From: an uncultured Trichococcus sp. | GTDB lineage: Bacteria; Bacillota; Bacilli; Lactobacillales; Aerococcaceae | NCBI RefSeq assembly: GCF_963663645.1 | Contig: NZ_OY760503.1 | Coordinates: 1,989,501 to 2,053,500 of the forward strand | Direction: 5' to 3' | Length of the DNA stretch: 64,000 nucleotides | Shown: one piece after another, positions 18,537 through 28,459 of the stretch | How the letters are laid out: each line of letters opens with the position of its first letter | How positions within the stretch are numbered: position 1 is the first letter of the stretch | The notes under the pieces: generated by a model | Databases searched by the model: none | The model's input: the letters and a program-made list of their open reading frames with translations, nothing else | What the model was told of the DNA's origin: nothing | Position numbers and translations under genes: made by a program

Positions 18537-19544
18537 ATGTATTTTGTAGATAATCAAGGACAGTTGGATCCCAGCGTCAATATTGCATTGGAGACATTTT
18601 TATTGAAGGAAAAAATCTTGGATGAACCGATTCTGTTGTTCTATATCAATGAACCATCGATCATCATCGGCCGCAATCAGAATACGATCGAAGAAATCAA
18701 TGCGGATTATGTCGAAGCGAATAAGATACACATTGTCCGCCGCATGTCCGGGGGCGGCGCAGTGTACCACGATCTGGGGAACTTTTCTTTCTGCTTCATC
18801 ACGAAGGACGACGGTGATTCATTCCGCGATTTCGGAAAATTCACAAAGCCGGTCATTTCCTTTTTGCATAGCGTAGGCGTCAAGGAAGCTGAATTAAAAG
18901 GAAGAAACGATCTGGTCATCGGCGATAAGAAATTCTCGGGGAATGCCATGTATGCGACAAACGGAAGGATGACCGCCCACGGGACGATCCTTTTCGACTC
19001 CGATTTGGATGCGGTAACCAGCGCGTTGAAGCCACGCAAAGAGAAAATCGAGTCGAAAGGCATCAAGTCGATCCGCAGCCGCGTGACCAACATCAAACCT
19101 TTTGTCGATGAGGCTTATCAAAATCTGACTACTGAAGAATTCCGTGACTTGATGCTGCTGTCGATTTTTAATGTCGAGAAGCGTGAAGACGTGAAAGAGT
19201 ACCATTTGACCGATGAGGATTGGAAACGCGTTTATGAAATCCGCGAAGAGTACTTCGGCAACTGGGATTGGAATTACGGCAAATCACCTAAATTCGAAAT
19301 CCAAAAACATCATCGTTTCCCAATCGGATCCATTGAAGTCCGCTTGAACGTTGAAGAGGGGCATATCCAACAGCTTAAGATTTTCGGGGATTTCTTTGGG
19401 TTGGGTGAAATCAAGGATGTTGAGGATGCTTTTGTCGGCGTGAAATATGCCAAAGAGGATATACTGGCCAAATTGAATGAACTTGACATCAAGAAATACT
19501 TCGGTAATGTGACAGCGGAAGAATTGCTTGAAGAATTGTACTGA
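18537..19544 (+). CDS. lplA: Lipoate--protein ligase
   Basis: Attaches exogenous lipoate to E2 subunits and GcvH through lipoyl-AMP. The 335-aa protein has the conserved RRMSGGGAVYHDLGN and a C-terminal accessory domain (about 245-335), as in full-length LplA/LplJ. Ribosome-binding site GGGAGAGGA. Ends 6 bp before a bidirectional terminator shared with trpS. Confidence 0.95.
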   Translation: MYFVDNQGQLDPSVNIALETFLLKEKILDEPILLFYINEPSIIIGRNQNTIEEINADYVEANKIHIVRRMSGGGAVYHDLGNFSFCFITKDDGDSFRDFGKFTKPVISFLHSVGVKEAELKGRNDLVIGDKKFSGNAMYATNGRMTAHGTILFDSDLDAVTSALKPRKEKIESKGIKSIRSRVTNIKPFVDEAYQNLTTEEFRDLMLLSIFNVEKREDVKEYHLTDEDWKRVYEIREEYFGNWDWNYGKSPKFEIQKHHRFPIGSIEVRLNVEEGHIQQLKIFGDFFGLGEIKDVEDAFVGVKYAKEDILAKLNELDIKKYFGNVTAEELLEELY

Positions 19545-19550
19545 TAAAAA

Positions 19551-19590
19551 AGAGAAGCTCCGCAATATTTGCGGAGCTTCTCTTTTTACA
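19551..19590. terminator. Bidirectional terminator between lplA and trpS
   Basis: Perfect 14-bp stem AGAGAAGCTCCGCA / TGCGGAGCTTCTCT flanked by A and T runs, serving both convergent genes. Confidence 0.93.
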
Positions 19591-19592
19591 TA

Positions 19593-19618
19593 AGGGCTAA
19601 ACCAACCCGTTCAGCATT
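19593..19618 (+). repeat. Decayed right end of the interspersed element
   Basis: Matches the right end of the element family (GGGCTAA...AACCCGTTCAGC) in most positions but without the rest of the element; the last T run is changed to ATTT. Confidence 0.6.
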
Positions 19619-19623
19619 TATTG

Positions 19624-21004
<1,381 letters not shown>

Positions 21005-21403
21005 ATGGTAACATTATATACTTCCCCAAGTTGTACCTCATGTCGCAAGGCACGTGCATGGCTAGAAGAAAATAACATCCCTTATACTGAAAGGAATATA
21101 TTCTCCGAACCTTTGACGGAAATTGAAATCAAAAGCATACTGAAAATGACTGAAGAAGGTACTGAGGAAATTATTTCCACTCGATCCAAAGCATTCCAAG
21201 AACTGAACATCGACTTAGACGATTTACCTTTAAATACATTATTCACTTTGATCGAGGATAATCCCGGCCTATTGCGTCGTCCGATCATTCTGGACGAAAA
21301 ACGTTTGCAAGTGGGATACAACGAAGACGAAATCCGTCGTTTCTTGCCGAGGGAAGTCCGTGCGTTGGAATTACAAAGAGCACAAAGATTGGCAAACTTC
21401 TAG
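21005..21403 (+). CDS. spxA: Transcriptional regulator Spx
   Basis: ArsC-family RNA polymerase alpha-CTD-binding regulator of thiol/oxidative stress. The 132-aa protein has the redox switch CTSC (Cys10 and Cys13) and the LLRRPI motif, so it is the redox-active type. ATG 21005 follows AAAGGAGAGATC. Its partners mecA and spxH lie in the same region, the conserved Bacillus spx-mecA-coiA-pepF-spxH order. Confidence 0.96.
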   Translation: MVTLYTSPSCTSCRKARAWLEENNIPYTERNIFSEPLTEIEIKSILKMTEEGTEEIISTRSKAFQELNIDLDDLPLNTLFTLIEDNPGLLRRPIILDEKRLQVGYNEDEIRRFLPREVRALELQRAQRLANF

Positions 21404-21429
21404 TCAACAGCAATTAAACAGGATACAGC

Positions 21430-21471
21430 AGACAAGTGCACCGGACAAACGGCTGTACTTGTCTTTTTTTG
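21430..21471 (+). terminator. Terminator after spx
   Basis: Stem AGACAAGT.C.CCG / CGG.TGTACTTGTCT followed by TTTTTTT. Confidence 0.9.
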
Positions 21472-21555
21472 ATAGCTCAACTTGACCGTTTTGACAAGGG
21501 AGCAACGCTCAGATGAGAAAACAAATGAGAAGTTGAAAGATTTTGTGCTTTTGTC

Positions 21556-21583
21556 TTTACATTTTTGCGATTTGATTTACAAT
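21556..21583 (+). promoter_or_regulatory. mecA promoter
   Basis: -35 TTTACA (21556-21561), 16-bp spacer, -10 TACAAT (21578-21583). Confidence 0.6.
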
Positions 21584-21622
21584 GGGTATAAGAAAAATAG
21601 GGAAAGAAAAGTGGGGTGAAGC

Positions 21623-22285
21623 ATGATGGAAATGGAAAACATCAACGAAAACACAATTCGCGTTTTGATTGAGAATTCTGATTTAGAGGAAAGAGGCATT
21701 ACCTTTCTGGATTTATTAGGAAATCAAAAGCAAATCGAGAGCTTTTTCTACAGCATCCTCGAGGAAGTCGATGTCGATAATCAATTTCATGAATCAGATG
21801 CAATTACTTTCCAAGTGCTGCCTAATGGAAACGGGTTAGAGTTATTCATCAGCAAAGGGATGAATAATGAAGACGACTTCGATATGGCGAATGGCTCCAA
21901 TCAATTGGAGCATGTAGTGGATTACATCAAAAAACAGACAAAGAGTTTCAATGAGCGTGATAAAACGGATGCTGCATCTGAAGAAGATGATATGGCACCT
22001 TTGGAAGTCGTATTCAAATTCCAGAGTTTTGACGACTTCTTGGAGCTTGCAAAACGGATGTTTTTGGAGAGCGGCGTATCTTCGCTTTACTACTATGATA
22101 ATCAATATTATTTGGCGGTTGTCTATTTCATCGATGAGATGACGGAAACGAATATCGACAATGAAATTTTTAAAGCCTTGGAATTTGCTGAGGAATCGGA
22201 TATCGCTGTTGAGATTTTGGGCGAATACGGTAAGCTGATCATACAGGACAACGCACTGGAATCAGCCAGACACTACTTTAAATAA
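21623..22285 (+). CDS. mecA: Adaptor protein MecA
   Basis: Adaptor that brings substrates such as ComK (and Spx in some contexts) to the ClpCP protease. The 220-aa protein has an N-terminal substrate-binding region (MENINENTIRVLI...), an acidic linker near 105-120 and a C-terminal ClpC-binding domain. Starts at 21623, 21626 or 21632 are all in frame; spacing from GTGGGGTGA suits 21623 or 21626. Confidence 0.93.
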   Translation: MMEMENINENTIRVLIENSDLEERGITFLDLLGNQKQIESFFYSILEEVDVDNQFHESDAITFQVLPNGNGLELFISKGMNNEDDFDMANGSNQLEHVVDYIKKQTKSFNERDKTDAASEEDDMAPLEVVFKFQSFDDFLELAKRMFLESGVSSLYYYDNQYYLAVVYFIDEMTETNIDNEIFKALEFAEESDIAVEILGEYGKLIIQDNALESARHYFK

Positions 22286-22288
22286 TCT

Positions 22289-22320
22289 GATCCGACCCCG
22301 AAAAGGGTCGGATTTTTTCT
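22289..22320 (+). terminator. Terminator after mecA
   Basis: TCCGACCC / GGGTCGGA stem with 6-nt loop and TTTTTTC. Confidence 0.92.
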
Positions 22321-22368
22321 TTCTTTTTTGCGGATATTATGGGAAACAGACAGAAAGGGCGGTTGCTT

Positions 22369-23535
22369 ATGCTGATCGCTAGAAATGCAAATGGGGAACT
22401 GGTTCAGGCTTACCAAGCCTCAAAACAAAAAGACAAAAAGGGTGAGGGGTATTATTGTCCGGCCTGCAAAGGGAAGTTGGTGCTGAAAAAAGGGAACATC
22501 ATGATTGCGCATTTTGCTCATCAGCAACATGCTGATTGTGACGTTTTTTCGGAAGGCGAAACGCTTCCCCACCTGAAGGGAAAACAGCTGCTTCTGGAGA
22601 AATTCAAGGGTGAAGGGTTCGAAGTCATATTGGAGTGTTGGCTTCCGGAACTGCAGCAACGACCGGATCTCCTGCTAGTTCTTGAGGACGGAATGAAGGT
22701 TGCGGTGGAGTACCAATGCAGTCCGATCGCTCCTGCCGCTCTTTTGGCAAGGACGCAAGGGTACCAAAATTTTGGCTATGAAGTATGGTGGATTTGTGGG
22801 GTGAACTATCAACCGGGCGGCATCAAAATGACGCAGTCCATCTATCAATTCTTGAAGCATTCCGTCGCACTTGGGAGTTGGATCGGTATTCTGGATACCC
22901 AGACGGAAGAAATTGCCATCTATCACCACCTCAAGTTGGGCAGTGATGATCGATTCCGCTTTGGGATAAAGGAGATTCCTTTGGATGAACTCAAGCTTGC
23001 TTCCCTGGAAAGTCTCTATAGGCAGGGGTGTTTGCCTGGCGCGGCCGACTTGCTGCCGCCTTCTGCCGGGAGAACCATTGACCGCAAGCATATGCAGGCG
23101 AAGGACATCAATCTATTGCGTTATCGCACCGATCCGGAGCACCGGAAATTCCTGCTGGCGGTCTATCTCGATCGGAAGGATCTGTACCATTTGCCGGCAT
23201 TCCTGTTCGAATTGCCTTGCCGAACTTTAGCCATCCTTACACCTGCATATATCTGGCGCTATTATCTTCTCCGGGATTTCAGCAATCCGGAAACGGCAAA
23301 GCCGCTCACCAAAAGAAATCTGCTGGGTTGGCTTTCGAAATGCTCACGCACGCATGCGATCCGGATGCGGGTGTCGATGGAGTCGGATAAAGAGGCTTTA
23401 TGGGAACCGCTGCTCCATTTCATGATGCGATTGGTCGAGGATGGGTATGCCGCAGCCATCGGCAGGGAAGAATGGGTCCTGCTTTCCGCGCCGTTGGAAG
23501 GAAAAATGGATATTCACCATTCTTGCTTGGGGTAG
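22369..23535 (+). CDS. coiA: Competence protein CoiA
   Basis: CoiA is a nuclease-like protein needed for transformation in naturally competent Firmicutes. The 388-aa protein starts MLIARNANGELV. It has a small zinc-finger-like N-terminal segment (CPAC, then HFAH) and a restriction-like nuclease core RPDLLL...VAVEYQCS. An in-frame ATG at 22339 lacks a ribosome-binding site, so ATG 22369 after AAAGGGCGG is chosen. Whether this strain is competent cannot be judged from the window. Confidence 0.9.
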   Translation: MLIARNANGELVQAYQASKQKDKKGEGYYCPACKGKLVLKKGNIMIAHFAHQQHADCDVFSEGETLPHLKGKQLLLEKFKGEGFEVILECWLPELQQRPDLLLVLEDGMKVAVEYQCSPIAPAALLARTQGYQNFGYEVWWICGVNYQPGGIKMTQSIYQFLKHSVALGSWIGILDTQTEEIAIYHHLKLGSDDRFRFGIKEIPLDELKLASLESLYRQGCLPGAADLLPPSAGRTIDRKHMQAKDINLLRYRTDPEHRKFLLAVYLDRKDLYHLPAFLFELPCRTLAILTPAYIWRYYLLRDFSNPETAKPLTKRNLLGWLSKCSRTHAIRMRVSMESDKEALWEPLLHFMMRLVEDGYAAAIGREEWVLLSAPLEGKMDIHHSCLG

Positions 23536-23617
23536 AACGTGTTTCTTCTTGCCAGTATCCTTTCGGTCCCAAGGTATGATAAAATTATACTATTGAGAAA
23601 TTAGAGGGGGAAACCGC

Positions 23618-25435
23618 ATGACAAACACACAAAAACGACTGAAGAGAGCGGATGTCCCGGAGACTTCCACATGGGATTTAACAGCAATCTTTGCGACAGA
23701 TGAAGCTTTCGAGAAAGCGTTGGATGAATTAGCGGGCGCAGTGCCGTTCGTGCGTGCTTTGCAGGGAACGATTGGATCGAGCAGTCAAGCCTTATTGAAA
23801 GGGATAGAAGAAGTACTCAAAATCAATCAAAAATTGGAACGGGTCTATGTTTACTCCCATCTGAAGAATGATCAGGATACCGCAGATAACCTTTACCAAA
23901 ACCTGCACGACAAAGCCATCTCGATCTTGACGAGCGTCAGTGAAGCGACTTCTTGGTTCGAACCGGAAATACTGGAGATTGCGGAGGATGAACTGGAGAA
24001 ATACTTGGCAGAAAACGAGCAGTTGCAGCCGTATGCTCATCTGTTGGATAGCCTAACCTCTGCTCGTGAGCATGTCCTGACCGCCCGGGAAGAAGAGCTT
24101 TTGGCGGGGGCCGGGGAAATTTTTGCTGCGCCAAGCAAAACTTTCTCGGTTCTCAATAATGCTGACATCACCTTCCCGACAGTCAAGAACGAAGAGGGTC
24201 AAGATGTCCAACTGACTCATGGCCTGTATGGAAAATTGATGGAAAGCCCGGATCGGGAAGTGCGCGAAGGTGCCTTCAAGGCTCTCTACCAAACGTATGA
24301 GGGTCTGAAGAATACGTTTGCAACTACCTTGTCCACGAACGTGAAGGCGCACAATTACAAAGCCAAAGTGCATAAATATGAATCCGCCCGTGCAGCGGCC
24401 CTGGCGAACAATCACATTCCGGAAACGGTTTACGATACGTTGCTGCGTGTGGTCAACGAACATCTGCCACTGTTGCATCGCTATGTGGACTTGCGCAAGG
24501 AGCTGTTGGGTGTAGAGGAATTGCATATGTACGATATGTATACACCGTTGACAGGGGAGGCCCCGATCAAATACAGCATAGAGGCGGCGACGGAAGAAAC
24601 CTTGAAAGGCCTTCAGCCGCTCGGGGAGGATTATCTGGCTATCCTCCAGGAAGCATTCGGCAACCGCTGGATCGACTGGCTTGAGAATGAAGGCAAACGC
24701 AGTGGAGCCTACTCTTCCGGCGCCTATGACACGAATCCGTATATCCTGATGAATTGGCAAGATTCATTGAATCAACTGTATACCTTGGTCCATGAATTGG
24801 GTCACAGTGTGCATAGCTATCTGACGAGAAAAAATCAGCCTTATGTGTACGGCGATTATTCGATCTTCCTGGCCGAAATCGCTTCGACAACGAACGAAAA
24901 TATTTTGACTGATCATTTGCTGAAGACCCAAACCGATCCAAAGGTCCGCATCTATATTTTGAATCATTACTTGGATGGCTTTAAGGGAACGATCTTCCGC
25001 CAGACCCAATTTGCTGAATTTGAGCACTACATCCATCAGCAAGCCTTGGCAGGTGTTCCGTTGACGCAAGATTTCATGACTTCCTATTATGCAGAACTGA
25101 ACGCCAAATATTATGGTCCGACCGTCGAAAAGGATCCTGAGATAGCGATCGAGTGGACCCGTATCCCGCATTTCTACTACAATTATTACGTTTACCAGTA
25201 TGCTACCGGCTTTTCGGCTGCGACGGCATTGGCAAAACGGATTGTTGAGGGAGAAGAGGGCGCGTTGGAGCAGTACCTTTCCTATCTGAAAGCAGGAAAC
25301 AGCGACTACCCGATTGAAGTGATGAAAAAAGCAGGCGTGGATATGACCCAGTCCGCTTACATCGAGGATGCCATGAAGGTGTTCGAGGAACGTCTGAATG
25401 AACTGGAACAATTGATTGCAGCTCAAAAGGCGTAG
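23618..25435 (+). CDS. pepF: Oligoendopeptidase F
   Basis: Cytoplasmic M3 metallopeptidase (605 aa) that cleaves oligopeptides. The zinc site is HELGH in TLVHELGHSVHSYL with the downstream Glu of AEIASTTNE. ATG 23618 after AGAGGGGGAAACC. It lies between coiA and spxH as in Bacillus and ends at a strong terminator. Confidence 0.97.
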   Translation: MTNTQKRLKRADVPETSTWDLTAIFATDEAFEKALDELAGAVPFVRALQGTIGSSSQALLKGIEEVLKINQKLERVYVYSHLKNDQDTADNLYQNLHDKAISILTSVSEATSWFEPEILEIAEDELEKYLAENEQLQPYAHLLDSLTSAREHVLTAREEELLAGAGEIFAAPSKTFSVLNNADITFPTVKNEEGQDVQLTHGLYGKLMESPDREVREGAFKALYQTYEGLKNTFATTLSTNVKAHNYKAKVHKYESARAAALANNHIPETVYDTLLRVVNEHLPLLHRYVDLRKELLGVEELHMYDMYTPLTGEAPIKYSIEAATEETLKGLQPLGEDYLAILQEAFGNRWIDWLENEGKRSGAYSSGAYDTNPYILMNWQDSLNQLYTLVHELGHSVHSYLTRKNQPYVYGDYSIFLAEIASTTNENILTDHLLKTQTDPKVRIYILNHYLDGFKGTIFRQTQFAEFEHYIHQQALAGVPLTQDFMTSYYAELNAKYYGPTVEKDPEIAIEWTRIPHFYYNYYVYQYATGFSAATALAKRIVEGEEGALEQYLSYLKAGNSDYPIEVMKKAGVDMTQSAYIEDAMKVFEERLNELEQLIAAQKA

Positions 25436-25470
25436 TCAAAAAGAGCACCTTTAATAAACTTATGCGTCAT

Positions 25471-25511
25471 AAAAAAGCTTCGTGGTCCTCAATGGACCAC
25501 GAAGCTTTTTA
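25471..25511. terminator. Terminator after pepF
   Basis: Perfect stem AAAAAGCTTCGTGGTCC / GGACCACGAAGCTTTTT, 5-nt loop; A and T runs on both sides allow use in either direction. Confidence 0.93.
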
Positions 25512-25546
25512 CTTGAAATTAGAGTAGACTCTTTGATGTAAAATAT

Positions 25547-25844
25547 GCATCACCATAGGTGTCTCATAGGTTTGTAAATTGTTTTATGCTTTCCAGAATG
25601 TTGGCTAGCTTCACGGGTTAGCCCTTCGGAAAGGATAAAGGAACCCCTTGTCTCTGCGAGCCAAGGATACTATTCGACTTGTCATGGTTCTTGTCATCTT
25701 GATGATTTAGAAACATGATACAACTGACCGATACGGTCACGTTGATTCCTATGTTTTGGAAGTCTCTTAGCATATTGCGCTCTACGATGCGTGGCACGAT
25801 TTCCTGAATTTCTTTCAGGGCTGAATGAACCCGTTCAGCTTTTC
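25547..25844 (+). repeat. Interspersed hairpin-rich element, copy 2
   Basis: Shares about 300 bp with 39187-39492. Upstream domain: GCATCACCATAGGTG ... TTTTATGC. Then TTGGCT ... AGCCAA domain with left inverted repeat AGCTTCACGGGT, cassette with hairpins TCATC/GATGA and TGACCG/CGGTCA, and a tail hairpin ending in ACCCGTTCAGCTTTT. Its right end abuts the 3' end of spxH on the other strand. A minus-strand open frame runs through it, but it ends differently in the sister copy and resembles no known family. Confidence 0.88.
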
Positions 25845-25847
25845 CCA

Positions 25848-26546
25848 TCAGTGTGTGATGCGTAGGTAGTTTTTTCCGATTGTCGTGATATTCGTTTTTT
25901 TCATGTTGGCACTCTTCTGTTCGCACGCAATCGAGCAATCTTTGATCACTTCATGAAGTACCTCGGCAGTGATGTTGTCCTCCAACAAAAGGCCGTATTG
26001 ATAATTCAGATTATCGAAGATGACAAGCGACGGATTCGTTTTGATGTTCATCTCCTGGGCGATATGCTGGTCTGCTTCGTAGCTGCTTTTTACGAAAGGA
26101 GATTCTTTATCCTCAAAGAACATGTCGACATCCAGTTTGGCTTTGGCTGCCACTTCCGCCAACAATTCATTTGAGTAGGTGGTTTTGCCGTCCGCAAGTG
26201 ATTTCTGCAGATGAAGCAAAAAGTTGCGGCCACGTTTTTTGCCTTGCATCAAAGCGGCCTTATACGCCAAAGAGGCATCATAGATTGAACTATATATTTG
26301 ATTACGCAAGTTTAAATCTTTTTCCGGTAAATTTAATCGCTTCATATACTGGGTGACGGTATTAAAATTATGGAACGTTATGAAACGGAAGTGTACTTTA
26401 GGCCCATCCAACGAACTCATGAATTTCAGGACTTCCTGTTCCGTGCGGTAGCATCTGTAACCGATCGGGTTCACAAATAGATAAAGCTCAAAAATCTGTT
26501 GAGGAGAAGAGATAGAATCAGTTGTATTCTGTTTTGACCTATACAT
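25848..26546 (-). CDS. spxH: DsbA-family adaptor SpxH (YjbH-like), with degenerate CxxC
   Basis: Thioredoxin-fold protein of the YjbH/SpxH type (232 aa), which presents Spx to ClpXP for degradation. The N-terminus FELYLFVNPIGYRCYR aligns with the FVDPLCPECW region of B. subtilis YjbH, but the first cysteine is Gly, so only one of the CxxC pair remains, and the N-terminal His/Cys-rich zinc segment is missing. Adaptor function need not require redox chemistry. ATG at 26546 with GGGAGGAATATA upstream. It is encoded opposite to pepF. Confidence 0.82.
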   Translation of the reverse strand: MYRSKQNTTDSISSPQQIFELYLFVNPIGYRCYRTEQEVLKFMSSLDGPKVHFRFITFHNFNTVTQYMKRLNLPEKDLNLRNQIYSSIYDASLAYKAALMQGKKRGRNFLLHLQKSLADGKTTYSNELLAEVAAKAKLDVDMFFEDKESPFVKSSYEADQHIAQEMNIKTNPSLVIFDNLNYQYGLLLEDNITAEVLHEVIKDCSIACEQKSANMKKTNITTIGKNYLRITH

Positions 26547-26842
26547 TATATTCCTCCCTCTTTCCTGTTTTGCTTACTTTTAGTTTACCAAAAAAAATCC
26601 TAAACAAGTAGCAATAAGGCTTTTCGAAGAGCTGACTTTTGAAGGCAGGTTATGGTTCTTCGATGCGACCTTCATTTTTTCTTGTTCAGTATCATCTGAT
26701 TTATTGTCAAGGTGTATTTTACGAGACAATTCCCAAATTTGCAACTAAATCGACTGATTTTTTGATCTTGTATGGTTTGAAACCCAATTCATATAGATGA
26801 AATTCACGTTTTTGTCTGGTTTTTCGGAAGGAAATAAGCAAA
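26547..26842. other. Intergenic region upstream of spxH
   Basis: About 300 bp without a gene. A+T-rich tracts near 26580-26605 hold the likely spxH promoter on the minus strand (TAAACT near 26585, weakly matched -35). A loose inverted repeat CGAAGA/TCTTCG spans 26625-26662. Nothing else was recognised. Confidence 0.4.
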
Positions 26843-26882
26843 AGACCCATTCTCCGCCTGGTTTTCCGGAGAATGGGTCTGT
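26843..26882 (-). terminator. Terminator of the CYTH gene
   Basis: AGACCCATTCTCCG / CGGAGAATGGGTCT stem; on the minus strand it is followed by TTTGCTT. Confidence 0.85.
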
Positions 26883-26908
26883 CTGTATAGGCCGTTGTCG
26901 GTTACCGT

Positions 26909-27508
26909 CTATTGGTGTGCCGTCGAATTTGGGTAGGCAAGCATGCGTTCGATCTTTTGTTTCGCTTTGCGCACTTTGATGCCGTGATTCTTCAGAAAAA
27001 TTTGGAACGCGAGAGCCCCTTCTTCCAGAGACTCGGACTCGAATTCCAATTCGTAATCCATCTGATCCTGGTAGAAGCTTTTATCCAAGAAGTAGGTGCC
27101 TTTGTCCCCGGGAAAATCATAGCGGATGGTTGAGAGCTGGCCGATGATCACAAGGTCTTCTGTCGTGATGCCCAACTCCTTCAGTTTATCGGCTACATTT
27201 CCCGAGGCCTCCATCCGGTGGGAGTCGACCAATGCTTTTGCCTCATCGAGGGTCAGAGCATCGTTCGTTTCCAATTTTTCATTTTCCTGAATAGGCGTCT
27301 TGAGTGTGATTTCACCTTTATCTTCATACATACGGATGCGCAGCCCGCTGTTCAGATTCTTCAGTTTATAATCAGGGGTATCGAAATAGACGTTTGTTTG
27401 TTTGATAGGCTCTGTTTCATCAAGGTTGAAGGCAGCAATCAACGCTTCGTATTCTTCTTTATTCAATAGGTTTTTGAATTCTTTTTCAATATTTTGGCTC
27501 ATCGTCAT
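26909..27508 (-). CDS. CYTH domain protein (YjbK-like)
   Basis: 199-aa triphosphate tunnel metalloenzyme fold. The N-terminal IEKEFKNLL corresponds to the CYTH ExExK-type signature; basic and acidic strand residues (RIRMYEDKGEITLK, YELEFE) line the tunnel. Probably an inorganic triphosphatase or a (p)ppGpp/nucleotide-related binder; activity not inferable. Divergent from relQ and nadK, the same neighbourhood as yjbK-yjbM-nadF in Bacillus. Start ATG 27508 (AAGGAAG upstream) or 27502. Confidence 0.88.
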   Translation of the reverse strand: MTMSQNIEKEFKNLLNKEEYEALIAAFNLDETEPIKQTNVYFDTPDYKLKNLNSGLRIRMYEDKGEITLKTPIQENEKLETNDALTLDEAKALVDSHRMEASGNVADKLKELGITTEDLVIIGQLSTIRYDFPGDKGTYFLDKSFYQDQMDYELEFESESLEEGALAFQIFLKNHGIKVRKAKQKIERMLAYPNSTAHQ

Positions 27509-27794
27509 TACTTCCTTTCGGTTATGAGGTTCGTTTTGGCGGGGCAGCTGATCAAAATTCGAACCCTCGTTACAGTCCGTTCATCAGCCTATATACTGGC
27601 AGGAGATACGAAATCTTATTCTTATTGTATCATAAGTTTTGCGGAGTTGATGATTTAGAGCTGTTGGTGAAGATAGAGTAATGCGTAAATATGAAGGGAA
27701 AATGAATTCGGTCCTTTTCGACAAGAATTGTATAGAATCATAAATAATTGTGATAAAATAAAGTAGCATATACTATATGATAGGGTGTCGTTCT

Positions 27795-28436
27795 ATGGAA
27801 AATAAAGAAGTTGAAAACTGGGATTCATTTTTAGCGCCGTACGAACAAGCGGTGGAGGAATTAAAAGTTAAGCTGAAGGGCATCCGTAAGCAATATCGAG
27901 ATGAGAATGCGCACGCGCCCATCGAGTTCATCACTGGTCGTGTCAAAACAAAGGAAAGCATATTGGAAAAGGCGGAAGTCCGGGACATTGACCTGACCAG
28001 ACTGGAACAGGACGTACAGGATATTGCCGGCCTGCGGATCATGTGCCAATTTGTAGAGGACATACACGAAGTTGTGCGCCTTTTGCGCGCAAGAAAAGAT
28101 TTTAAGATCATCATAGAACGGGATTATGTTACACACAAAAAGGAAAGCGGCTATCGTTCGTACCATATGGTGATCGAATATCCGGTCCAGCGTATTTACG
28201 AAGAAAAGAAAATACTGGTCGAAATTCAGATCAGGACACTCGCCATGAATTTTTGGGCAACAATCGAACATTCGTTGAACTACAAATATCGGGGCGAATA
28301 TCCGGAAGAATTGCATGACCGGCTGATACGTGCTGCAGAAGCCGCCTTCCGTCTGGACGAAGAAATGTCGGAAATACGTGAAGAAATAAAAGATGCCCAA
28401 CGCTATTTTTCCGACAAAAAAGAAGATGGACGATAA
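27795..28436 (+). CDS. relQ: Small alarmone synthetase / GTP pyrophosphokinase RelQ
   Basis: Hydrolase-lacking (p)ppGpp synthetase (213 aa). The RelA/SpoT synthetase domain shows DIAGLRIMCQF, ESGYRSYHMVIEYP and VEIQIRT. ATG 27795 (MENKEVENWD) has better spacing from AGGGTG than ATG 27777. It is followed at 24 bp by nadK, a conserved pair. Confidence 0.95.
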   Translation: MENKEVENWDSFLAPYEQAVEELKVKLKGIRKQYRDENAHAPIEFITGRVKTKESILEKAEVRDIDLTRLEQDVQDIAGLRIMCQFVEDIHEVVRLLRARKDFKIIIERDYVTHKKESGYRSYHMVIEYPVQRIYEEKKILVEIQIRTLAMNFWATIEHSLNYKYRGEYPEELHDRLIRAAEAAFRLDEEMSEIREEIKDAQRYFSDKKEDGR

Positions 28437-28459
28437 AGTTATTCGAGAGGAGACCGGAT

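Noticed and set aside
25618-25938. Minus-strand open frame shared with 39301-39540 (KAERV.SALKEIQEI...)
   Set aside because: The similarity follows the DNA-level repeat. Substitutions between copies show no clear coding bias, the frame has a stop in copy 3, and copy 1 replaces the segment.
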